A stretch of 11,930 nt of DNA, taken from Myxococcales bacterium. Lineage in GTDB: Bacteria; Myxococcota; Polyangia; Polyangiales; Polyangiaceae. The notes under the pieces were generated by a model, which saw only the letters and a list, made by a program, of their open reading frames with translations, did no database searches and was not told the DNA's origin. The first letter of the stretch is position 1. Every line of letters begins with the position of its first letter. The translations under genes were made by a program, and so were the position numbers. Positions 1 to 6,533 of this stretch are shown piece after piece. The DNA lies in contig PLXW01000177.1 of the NCBI GenBank assembly GCA_003151595.1, forward strand, positions 1-11,930, in the 5' to 3' direction.

Positions 1-319
1 CTGCTGACACCTTCCCGATGATCTTCCGGATGCGATCCACGAGATCGTCGTCGACGCGTGGCAGGTAGCCGAGTGCGATGCCGACTTCGATGCACGCGAG
101 TGTCTCGCGCATCGATCCCATCGCGGTGTAGTAGCGGGCCGCGCGGTTCTTGCCCTGGCTGCACATTCCTTCGGCTGTGTTCAGCGCCACGCTGCTCGCC
201 GCGCGCCTCATCTGCCGCGCGAGATCTGCATCGCACCGTTCGATCTGTCCGATGACCGGCCGCAGCTCCGTGATGACTTCCAGAATCACGCCGTAGATCT
301 TCAACATCGCGCTCTCCAT
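1..319 (-). CDS. Four-helix-bundle protein (23S rRNA IVP / TIGR02436-like), 3' end cut by window edge
   Basis: I translated this by hand from the ATG at 319-317; the first 106 residues are in the window and the gene continues past the left edge. Two segments are hallmarks of the S23/IVP four-helix-bundle family: ASSVALNTAEG (residues 41-51) and ARYYTAMGSMRE (61-72). The protein is almost entirely helical, with helices at about 5-26, 30-50, 58-85 and from 90 on. Family members are about 115-130 residues, so only a short C-terminus is missing. A Shine-Dalgarno GGAG at 328-325 lies 5 nt before the ATG, supporting this start; Met5 (307) is a second option. The family forms pentameric barrels. It includes the Avd accessory protein of diversity-generating retroelements, but most members stand alone with unknown function. 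No reverse transcriptase is visible in this window. The family call is strong; the role is unknown. Confidence 0.88.
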   Translation of the reverse strand, partial: MESAMLKIYGVILEVITELRPVIGQIERCDADLARQMRRAASSVALNTAEGMCSQGKNRAARYYTAMGSMRETLACIEVGIALGYLPRVDDDLVDRIRKIIGKVSA

Positions 320-352
320 TCCGTCTCCGTCTCTCGAAGACAAAATGCCGAC

Positions 353-451
353 GCCCGGGAGCGCAGGGTGCGTCAAGGCTGCGAAGCACCGCCGCAGGCG
401 GCAAGCTCGGCGCAGCCGAGCGCAGGCCTTGAAGCGCCCGAGCACCCGGGC
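353..451. other. GC-rich multi-stem inverted-repeat element (cruciform or structured RNA)
   Basis: Several nested arms can be read directly. GCCCGGG at 353-359 pairs with CCCGGGC at 445-451. TCAAGGC at 373-379 pairs with GCCTTGA at 426-432, and TGCG at 380-383 can pair with CGCA at 421-424. Inside lie two perfect hairpins, CCGCC-gca-GGCGG (389-401) and GCTCGGC-gca-GCCGAGC (405-421), both with the same GCA loop. The fold would be a closing stem carrying two small hairpins. One base, 421, is claimed by two helices, and 360-372 against 433-444 is an internal loop. It sits just upstream of the four-helix-bundle gene. It could be a dispersed REP-like element, a structured leader or a DNA cruciform; no T-tract follows it, so a terminator is less likely. 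Confidence 0.5.
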
Positions 452-496
452 AAACTCGTCAGTCCCGAGAGAGAGCCCGAGTTGTTCTTTCTCCTC

Positions 497-514
497 GCGA
501 ACGCGAACGCGAAC
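497..514. repeat. Three tandem copies of hexamer GCGAAC
   Basis: GCGAAC occurs three times head to tail (497-502, 503-508, 509-514), just before the start of the 42-bp array. It may be a separate microsatellite. It has no clear match to the 21-bp half-unit of the neighbouring array. Confidence 0.6.
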
Positions 515-534
515 GCCGACACGACGGCTTCTCT

Positions 535-1269
535 CCCATCACGAGGTCTCCTCACGCCAGCACCATTGCTCGATCTTCCATCACGAGGCGGCCTTGCGCC
601 GACACGCCCGCACGCCTCGCCAAGGACAATGCGCCCCGCGCCAACACGTTTACCCCCTTCGCCGGGACGATCGCCGTCCACGCCAACACGTCAGCTCGCT
701 CCGCCATGACGACGGGTTGCCCAGCCAACACGTCGGCTCGCTCCGTCAACACCATGGCCGCTTGCGCCAACACGTCGCCTCGCTCCGCCCACTCGATGGC
801 CGGTCGCGCCAACACGAAGTCTCACTCCGCCATCACGAGGGCTCCCCGCGCCAACACGATGGCGCGCGTTGCCGAGACGATGGCCGCCGGCACCAACGCG
901 ACGGCTCGCGTCGCCATCACGAGGGCTCCTTGCGCCAACACGTTGACCGGCTTTGCCATCGCGTCGCCCCGAGACGCCAACACGTTGGCGAACGTCGCCA
1001 TCGCATCGCCTCCCGAGGCCAACACGTCGGCGCGCCTCGCCGTCGCATCGCCTCCCGAGGCCAACACGTCGGCGCGCCTCGCCATCACGTGGTCTCCCGC
1101 AGCCGGCACCTTGGCGCCCGCCGCCATCACGTGGTCCCCGCGCGCCACGACCTCGGCGCTCGCCGCCACCACGCGGTCTCCCTGCGCCGACGCCTTGGCG
1201 CGCGCCGCCCTCACCGTGCCCCGACGCGCCCTCGTCTTGGCCGAGCCGGCCGTCGCGTCCCCGCCCCGA
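535..1269. repeat. Degenerate 42-bp tandem repeat array, about 17.5 units (35 half-units of 21 bp)
   Basis: Full units start with GCC at 556 and every 42 bp after it (598, 640, 682 and so on) to 1228, ending at 1269. A half-unit precedes them at 535-555. Each unit has two 21-bp halves, with conserved cores GCCAACACG and GCCATCACG; bases between the cores vary. The first core is exact in 10 of 17 units (640-808, 850, 934-1060). No net indel interrupts the period. Because 42 is a multiple of three and the units lack stops in most phases, several frames are open. The minus-strand frame shared with the adjacent TPR gene encodes a 14-residue repeat resembling ADVLAxxxxVMAxx, but TGA codons interrupt it at 824-822 and 554-552. 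The other long open frames run antisense or out of frame into the TPR gene. I therefore annotate it as a DNA repeat, probably non-coding. It ends 5 bp from the TPR gene stop codon. Confidence 0.9.
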
Positions 1270-1274
1270 TTCTC

Positions 1275-1592
1275 TCAGTCCGCCCCGAGCGCCCCCAGCG
1301 CGCTCTCCAGCTCCGACTGCGCGTGCGCGTCGCGCTTCTTCTTCGCGACCTCGATCCCCGCGAGCAGCCACTCGCGCGCGTCGTCCTTGCGCGCCATCTT
1401 CTCGAGCATCTGCCCGCACATCAGATAGGCCGCCACGTAGTCCGGATGCTGCGTGCGGAGCGTCGTGAACGTCTGCAGCGACTCGTCCCATCGCTCGAGG
1501 CCGCGGTACTCGTTCGCGAGGCAGTACCAGGGGAACGGATCGGTCGACCCTTCGCGGGTGACCTTTTCCAGATAGAGGAGCCGCTTGCTCAT
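1275..1592 (-). CDS. Small tetratricopeptide-repeat protein
   Basis: The product is 105 residues. Two TPR-like helical hairpins are visible: about residues 19-48, containing [20 protein letters not shown], and about 52-85, containing [20 protein letters not shown] Lys-rich turn and a short helix follow. There is no signal peptide or membrane segment, so a cytosolic protein-protein adaptor is expected. The ATG at 1592-1590 overlaps the hpt stop codon in an ATGA arrangement, which fixes the start and indicates translational coupling as the third gene of a comEC-hpt operon. Small TPR proteins of this type are frequent in myxobacteria, but the partner is unknown. The stop codon lies only 5 bp from the 42-bp repeat array, with no obvious terminator between. 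Without the stop, the frame would read into the array's 14-residue repeat. Confidence 0.85.
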   Translation of the reverse strand: MSKRLLYLEKVTREGSTDPFPWYCLANEYRGLERWDESLQTFTTLRTQHPDYVAAYLMCGQMLEKMARKDDAREWLLAGIEVAKKKRDAHAQSELESALGALGAD

Positions 1593-2113
1593 GCGCGCTC
1601 CACGACGCCGATGAACGGCAGGTTCCGGTACTTCTCGGCGTGGTCGAGGCCGTAGCCGACGACGAACTTGTCTTCGATCGTGAAGCCCAAATAGTCGACC
1701 TTCACCGCCACGCGCGCCCGCGCCGGCTTGTGCAGCAGCGAGCAGACCTTCACGCCGTGCGGGTTTCGCGTGCGGAACAGATCCATCAAGTGCGCGATCG
1801 TGAGGCCCGTATCGACGATGTCCTCGACGAAGAGCACGTCCTCCTGCGCGATCGGCCGCGACAGGTCCTGCGTGATCTGGACGACGCCGCTCGACTCCGT
1901 GCCTTCGCCGTACGAACGCACGCCGAGGAAATCGACGCGGAGCGGGAGGTCGATCTGGCGCATCAGATCGGCGGCGAAAACGAAGCTCCCTTTGAGGACG
2001 CAGACCAGGACGAGCGGCCGATCGGCGTAGTCCTTCGTGATCTGCGCGCCGAGCTCTTTCACGCGCGCGGCGATCGTCTCGGCCGAGAGCATGGTGACGA
2101 TGCGTTCACTCAT
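1589..2113 (-). CDS. hpt: Hypoxanthine (guanine) phosphoribosyltransferase
   Basis: The enzyme salvages hypoxanthine and guanine to IMP and GMP using PRPP, in the cytosol. The product is 174 residues from the ATG at 2113, normal for bacterial HPRT (about 175-185). Visible motifs are the PPi-loop VLKGS (39-43), the flexible loop [10 protein letters not shown] (67-76), the PRPP-binding signature [13 protein letters not shown] (93-105) with catalytic-base Asp101, and the C-terminal block [19 protein letters not shown] (148-166), which shapes the purine pocket and is typical of bacterial Hpt. An in-frame GTG at 2119 would add two residues; I prefer the ATG, but spacing does not settle it. The comEC stop is only 9 bp upstream of the ATG (3 bp from the GTG), and the downstream TPR gene overlaps by 4 bp, so this is the middle gene of an operon. 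I see no missing active-site residue. Confidence 0.96.
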   Translation of the reverse strand: MSERIVTMLSAETIAARVKELGAQITKDYADRPLVLVCVLKGSFVFAADLMRQIDLPLRVDFLGVRSYGEGTESSGVVQITQDLSRPIAQEDVLFVEDIVDTGLTIAHLMDLFRTRNPHGVKVCSLLHKPARARVAVKVDYLGFTIEDKFVVGYGLDHAEKYRNLPFIGVVERA

Positions 2114-2122
2114 GGGCACCGC

Positions 2123-4504
2123 TTAGAAGCTCGTGCCTGCGCCGTCAACGGCTCGCGCTGCCGCGGAGGCGATCGCGAGGGCCTGGCCGTCGGTGGTCAC
2201 GGTGACCGCGCCGTCGTGATCCGTGCGCCAAATGCGGGCTCCGGCGGCGGCGAGGGCGTCGAGCGTCGTAGGGGCCGGGTGGCCGAAGCGATTGCGCGCG
2301 CCGCACGAGACGATCGCCTCGCGGGGGGCTACCGCGGCGAGAAACGCAGGCGATGACGACGTGCGACTCCCGTGGTGGCCGACCTTGAGCACGTCGGCGC
2401 GCAACCGATCGCCGTAGAGCCGGACGAGGTCCGCCTCTTCTTCGTGCTCCGCGTCGCCCACGAACAGGAACGCGCGCGCGCCGTACGTGACGCGAAGGAC
2501 GATCGAGTTGTCGTTCGGGTTGCGATCGAAGAGCGACTCCGGGCACGGCGCGAGGACCTCGAGGCGCGCGCCGCCGAGGTCGTGAGGACCGCAGATGTCG
2601 GGCGGACGAACGACGGGGACGCCGCGCGCGCGCATCGACGCGAGGAGCGAGGCGTATCCTCCGGCCACCGACTCGCGCTCCCCCTGGCCGGTGTCCCACA
2701 GGGCGCCGACGCGCACCGACGTGAGCCCGCTGGCGAGGCCGGTGAAGTGATCGGGGTGCGGGTGCGTGAGCACCGCGAGCGCGAGCGAATCGCGACGGCG
2801 CGCGCGTAGCGTCGGCGCGATGACCCGCTCTCCCGTATCGACCGGGCTCCCGACGAGCCCACCGCCGTCGATCAGCACAGCGCTGCCGTCGGGGAGATCG
2901 AGGAGCGCGGCGTCTCCCTGGCCGACGTCGAGGTACGTCACGCGCAGCTCGCCGACCGGATGACCCGCGCGCCGCGCGAATCCTTCGGCGACCAGAACGA
3001 CCGCCGCGGCGACCGCGACGATCGGCCACCGCCAGGCGCGACGCGCGGCGACGAGCCCCGCGAGCCCCACGCACAGCGCCACCAGTTGCCACGACGTCGG
3101 CGGCGGCACCGCGATCGCGAGCGCGTGAATGCCGGCAAACCCGCGCGCGATCGCGCGCACGATCCGCAGCGCCCCCGACGCCACGCATGCGCATCCGCGC
3201 TCCGCCGCAGGCCACGGCGAGAGGAGCGCGTGCGCCAGGCACAAAGGGAGCGCGACCGATTCGCCCACCGGCACCGCGAGGAGATTCGCCGCGACGCCTC
3301 CGAGCGGGAGCGTCGGCGCGAACCGCGCGAGGATCGGCGCGCAGGGGATCGTCGCCGCGAGGGTGGCCGACGCGGTCGCGACGATCGGACGAAGGAGTGG
3401 AAGCGAGCCGACGAGGCGCTCTCCCGCCGCCGCGATCGGACGTGAGAACAAGAGGAGCCCTGCCGTCGCCGCTGCCGACAACACGAACGAGACGTCGAAC
3501 GCCACCAGCGCATCGCCCGCGGCCATCGCCACGATCGACCACCCGAACGAGCGCGCGCCATCGGCCCGCCGCCCGAGCACGCGCGCGACGAACGCCGTCG
3601 TGAGCATCCACGCCGCGCGACGCGTCGACCCGCCGTCGCCAGCCAGCTCGGCGTACGCCCACGCCAGCGGCAACCCGATCGCCGCGGCGATCCGCCCGAC
3701 GTCCCATCGCGCAACCAGGAGCGGCACTCGCGCGAGCAACGCGCGAATCCCCGCGACCACCGTGAGCACGGCGATCACGAGATGCATCCCCGACACCGCC
3801 AGGAGATGCGAGAGCCCGCTCGCCCGCATCGCCAGATCGTCCTCCGGCGCGAGGTCCGATTCGCCGAGGACGAGCGCGCGCGCCATCGCCGAGACGTCGT
3901 CGGGGAACGTCGTGTCGATCCGGCGCCGCGCCCGCGCACGCTCGCGATCGATCCACGCCAGCACACCCCACCCGCGCCGCGCGATCCGCGCATCCACGAC
4001 GCCGCCCGAGCGCACGCTCGCCTGCCGCGCCTCCCGCGGACGCGGGTCGGACTCGTTCCACAATCGGTTCGGCGGCGCGATCTGCGCGACCACGTCCACG
4101 TCGTCGCCGCGCGCGAGCTCTTCGGGTCCGCCGAAGAGCGTGACCCTCCCGCTCCACGCTTCTCCTTCACAGCGTGCGTCGCGAAGCTCCCCCGACCATC
4201 GCATCGCGCCGCCCATCCGTACCGGAGACGACTCGACACGCACCGTCCCCGCGCACCGCACCGTCTTCACGATCACCGCGTCCGCCGCGCGCACCACCTC
4301 CTCGTGCGCGCGCACCGCCGACCTCGCGCGCGCCGCGCCGATCGCCAGCGCGAGCGCCGCCACGACGACGAGCACCCACGCACGCCGATCGCGCGCGAGC
4401 ACGATCGCGCCGATCGCCAGCGCCGCGACGAGCACCTCGCCGCGCGCGAACGGCATCACCCCGCCCGCCGCGAGCGCGAGCCCGATGACCACAATCGGAT
4501 CCAC
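2123..4504 (-). CDS. comEC: ComEC/Rec2 DNA-internalisation channel with metallo-beta-lactamase domain
   Basis: ComEC forms the inner-membrane channel that brings single-stranded DNA into the cytoplasm during natural transformation. The 793-residue product has the full three-part layout. Two N-terminal membrane helices (about 3-20 and 24-58) precede an OB-like domain (about 75-170). A polytopic competence domain (about 205-490) contains the hallmark LSHLLAVSGMHL (231-242). A C-terminal metallo-beta-lactamase domain (about 520-775) carries DVGQGD (526-531), the metal-binding HPHPDH (581-586), NDNSIVL (664-670), FVGDAEHEEE (681-690) and VGHHGS (708-713). All metal ligands expected of a nuclease-type domain appear present. 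The start is GTG at 4504; an in-frame TGA lies immediately upstream, so the gene cannot be longer, though GTG at 4492 is an alternative. It is first in an operon with hpt and the small TPR gene. Competence in this organism is inferred only from this gene. Confidence 0.96.
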   Translation of the reverse strand: MDPIVVIGLALAAGGVMPFARGEVLVAALAIGAIVLARDRRAWVLVVVAALALAIGAARARSAVRAHEEVVRAADAVIVKTVRCAGTVRVESSPVRMGGAMRWSGELRDARCEGEAWSGRVTLFGGPEELARGDDVDVVAQIAPPNRLWNESDPRPREARQASVRSGGVVDARIARRGWGVLAWIDRERARARRRIDTTFPDDVSAMARALVLGESDLAPEDDLAMRASGLSHLLAVSGMHLVIAVLTVVAGIRALLARVPLLVARWDVGRIAAAIGLPLAWAYAELAGDGGSTRRAAWMLTTAFVARVLGRRADGARSFGWSIVAMAAGDALVAFDVSFVLSAAATAGLLLFSRPIAAAGERLVGSLPLLRPIVATASATLAATIPCAPILARFAPTLPLGGVAANLLAVPVGESVALPLCLAHALLSPWPAAERGCACVASGALRIVRAIARGFAGIHALAIAVPPPTSWQLVALCVGLAGLVAARRAWRWPIVAVAAAVVLVAEGFARRAGHPVGELRVTYLDVGQGDAALLDLPDGSAVLIDGGGLVGSPVDTGERVIAPTLRARRRDSLALAVLTHPHPDHFTGLASGLTSVRVGALWDTGQGERESVAGGYASLLASMRARGVPVVRPPDICGPHDLGGARLEVLAPCPESLFDRNPNDNSIVLRVTYGARAFLFVGDAEHEEEADLVRLYGDRLRADVLKVGHHGSRTSSSPAFLAAVAPREAIVSCGARNRFGHPAPTTLDALAAAGARIWRTDHDGAVTVTTDGQALAIASAAARAVDGAGTSF

Positions 4505-4566
4505 TCACCCCACAAACGCACGCGCTGAGCCACACGCGATCTTCTGGAAAAAGGGTGGGATCGTGA

Positions 4567-4595
4567 ATTCTGGATCCGGCACGGACACATTTCGA
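4567..4595 (-). promoter_or_regulatory. Candidate sigma70-type promoter for the comEC operon
   Basis: On the minus strand TCGAAA (4595-4590) and CAGAAT (4572-4567) are separated by 17 bp. Each matches four of six consensus positions of TTGACA and TATAAT. A start near 4560 would give a leader of about 55 nt before the comEC GTG. This is read by eye from consensus and lies in unusually A/T-rich sequence for this window; it is a weak call. On the plus strand TTGCTC (4637-4642) and TAGTCT (4660-4665), also 17 bp apart, could serve the kinase gene but match even less well. The remainder of 4505-4711 shows no other clear signal. Confidence 0.25.
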
Positions 4596-4711
4596 TGCGG
4601 CCACGGCCACCACCGAGCCCATCCGTCCTCGCGCCGTTGCTCACTCCGCGTGCGACGCATAGTCTCCTAGACTTAGGTGGTTCCCTTCGCCGTCCATGCC
4701 GTGCTGCGTTC

Positions 4712-6466
4712 ATGAGCCAACGGTTCTTCCGCTGTCCTCATTGCGGACTGCCGCACGATCTGACGCAAACGATCTGTCCCGCGACCGGGAAGTCGATCGA
4801 TCGCCGCCGCTACAACACGAGCTCTCTGCCGGCCGTGCGCGAGATCGCGCCTCAAGGGGTCATCCCCGCGCTCTACAAGAAGCCGCCGTCGAATCCGCCG
4901 CCGCCGCCGCCTCAACAGCAGCTCGCAGCGACGCGCCACGTCTCGACGATGCCGCCGCGCGCCGGGCGCGATCTGATCGGCAAGACGATCGGCGGTAAGT
5001 ACCTCGTTCGTTCGGTGCTGGGTGAAGGGGGGATGGGGTCGGTCTTCGAAGCGGAGAACGTGCCGCTCGGGCGAAGCGTGGCCATCAAGGTGCTCCACCC
5101 CGCGCAGGCGCGGAAGAAGACGGCGGTGAAGCGCTTCCACCAAGAGGCGCGCGCGGCCGGCGCCATCGGGCACCCGAACATCTGCGAGGTCTACGACCTT
5201 GGAACGCTCGACGACGGGAGCCCGTACCTCGTCATGGAGCGCTTGCTCGGCGAGACCCTGGCCGACCGGATCGCGAGCGAAGGGGGACTGCCGTTCGAGG
5301 ACGTGATCGATATCGTCACGCAGGTGCTGTCGGGCCTCGTGGCGGCGCACGAGAAGGGGATCGTTCACCGCGACATCAAGCCGGAGAACATCTTCCTCAC
5401 GAAGCGCGTCGGCGTGCCGGCGCTGGCCAAGCTCCTCGACTTCGGTGTGTCGAAGATGATCGCGCCGATCTTCGGCAACGAGAAAGACGAAGACCTCGAC
5501 CTCACCCGCACCGGGATGGTGATGGGGACGCCGTTCTACATGTCGCCCGAGCAGGCGCGCGGCGATCGCAACCTGGACGCGCGGGTCGATCTCTATGCGT
5601 GCGGGATCATCCTGTACGAAGCGCTCACCGGGAAGCGCCCGTTCACGGCGGCGAACTACAACGCGCTCCTCCTCCAGATCCTCACGACCAAGCCGCGCCC
5701 CGCGCGCGAGCTCCGCCCTGCGTTGCCGCTGGGGTTCGACGAGGTGCTCGACAAGGCGCTCGAGCGGAGCCGCGATCAGCGCTTCCAGAGCGCGGCCGAG
5801 TTTCAGCGCGACCTTCAGCAGCTGCGCGACCGGCATCCGCAGACGGCGGTGGGGATGGACGTGACCGACATCAATCGCCAGCTGCAGCTCCGGAAGGGGA
5901 CCCCGCTCGCGCCGATCATCCCGACGTCGCCGCGCGTTCCGTCGCCGCCGCGCGTGGAGCCGCGGATCCCGGAGCCGACGCCGAGCTCGGTGGAGATCCC
6001 GATCATGTTCTCGGAGACGCCGCTGTCGGGCGAGCAGATGCCGGTCGAGGCGACGTCGATCGACGAGATCCCGCGCGAGATGCGCGAGCGCTTCCCGACC
6101 TCGAGCGACACCGACACGACCGAGCGGCGCGCCGACCTGAGCCACCTGTCGATCGGGAAGCGGCCGCGCGCCGGAAACGTGCGGGTGCCGAAGACGTCGT
6201 CGTCGACGGATCGCGGGCCGACCGACCGTGGGCCGAGGCCGGTGTTCGCAGCGTCGAGCGATACGGAGATCGACGACTCGAACGCGACGCTCATCTTTCC
6301 GTCGCCGCCGACGCGAAAGGGGCGCCCTCGAGGTGCGAGCCCGGACGACACGATTCGCATGGACGGCGACGCCACGAAAGCCGTGAGCGACGCGCGCGAT
6401 CGCCTCCCGGCGACCTCCACGACGAGCGATACGCCGATCACCCGCCCCAAGCTGCCTCGGCGGTAG
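4712..6466 (+). CDS. Hanks-type serine/threonine protein kinase with N-terminal Cys motif and disordered tail
   Basis: This is a cytosolic Ser/Thr kinase of the Pkn family, 584 residues from the ATG at 4712. The open frame extends upstream to 4595, but that stretch is Pro/Arg-rich and unlike the family. Residues 6-24 carry CPHC plus a third Cys in CPATG, as in a reduced zinc ribbon. A Pro/Gln linker (about 58-72) leads to the kinase domain (about 97-375). It has the glycine loop LGEGGMGSV (103-111), catalytic Lys126 in VAIK, helix-C Glu145, HRDIKPEN (219-226) with Asp221, DFG (243-245), and the activation segment ending MSPE (277-280). All catalytic residues are present, so it should be active. 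The tail (about 375-584) is Ser/Thr/Pro/Asp-rich with no membrane helix or recognised sensor domain. It is divergent from comEC and 67 bp upstream of the TPR/HEAT gene, possibly in one transcript. The substrate is unknown. Confidence 0.95.
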   Translation: MSQRFFRCPHCGLPHDLTQTICPATGKSIDRRRYNTSSLPAVREIAPQGVIPALYKKPPSNPPPPPPQQQLAATRHVSTMPPRAGRDLIGKTIGGKYLVRSVLGEGGMGSVFEAENVPLGRSVAIKVLHPAQARKKTAVKRFHQEARAAGAIGHPNICEVYDLGTLDDGSPYLVMERLLGETLADRIASEGGLPFEDVIDIVTQVLSGLVAAHEKGIVHRDIKPENIFLTKRVGVPALAKLLDFGVSKMIAPIFGNEKDEDLDLTRTGMVMGTPFYMSPEQARGDRNLDARVDLYACGIILYEALTGKRPFTAANYNALLLQILTTKPRPARELRPALPLGFDEVLDKALERSRDQRFQSAAEFQRDLQQLRDRHPQTAVGMDVTDINRQLQLRKGTPLAPIIPTSPRVPSPPRVEPRIPEPTPSSVEIPIMFSETPLSGEQMPVEATSIDEIPREMRERFPTSSDTDTTERRADLSHLSIGKRPRAGNVRVPKTSSSTDRGPTDRGPRPVFAASSDTEIDDSNATLIFPSPPTRKGRPRGASPDDTIRMDGDATKAVSDARDRLPATSTTSDTPITRPKLPRR

Positions 6467-6498
6467 CGTCTCCCGGGCAGCGCACGAGACGCCTGCCC
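6466..6498 (+). other. Two mutually exclusive hairpins after the kinase gene
   Basis: GCGTCT (6466-6471) can pair with AGACGC (6487-6492), or GGGCAG (6475-6480) with CTGCCC (6493-6498). The two stems overlap, so only one can form at a time. No T-run follows, so this is not a convincing intrinsic terminator. It could attenuate read-through into the next gene or be chance in GC-rich sequence. Confidence 0.25.
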
Positions 6499-6533
6499 AT
6501 GCGGCGGCGCGTCAGTGCGTCTAAGCTTCCAAG

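Noticed and set aside
535..1269. CRISPR array
   Set aside because: Units are contiguous and degenerate throughout; there are no near-identical repeats of about 28-37 bp with unique spacers, and no cas genes.
691..1491. 266-codon minus-strand open frame with Gly/Arg repeats
   Set aside because: It overlaps the well-supported small TPR gene out of frame for more than 200 bp; composition is typical of a shadow frame.
345..1655. 436-codon plus-strand open frame across the repeat array
   Set aside because: It runs antisense through the whole small TPR gene into hpt, and its product is Arg/His repeat. The openness comes from stop-free 42-bp units and GC-rich codons.
3129..4670. 513-codon plus-strand open frame opposite comEC
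   Set aside because: ComEC motifs are intact on the other strand. The antisense product is low-complexity Ala/Arg/Ser/Thr.
4665..4676. CCTA-GACT-TAGG inverted repeat as an operator
   Set aside because: Arms are only 4 bp and there is no second copy nearby; too short to support a regulator site.
4595..4711. N-terminal extension of the kinase from the ATG at 4595
   Set aside because: The extra 39 residues are Pro/Arg/Leu-rich and overlap the likely promoter region; the MSQRFFRCPHCG start fits the Cys-motif style of such kinases.
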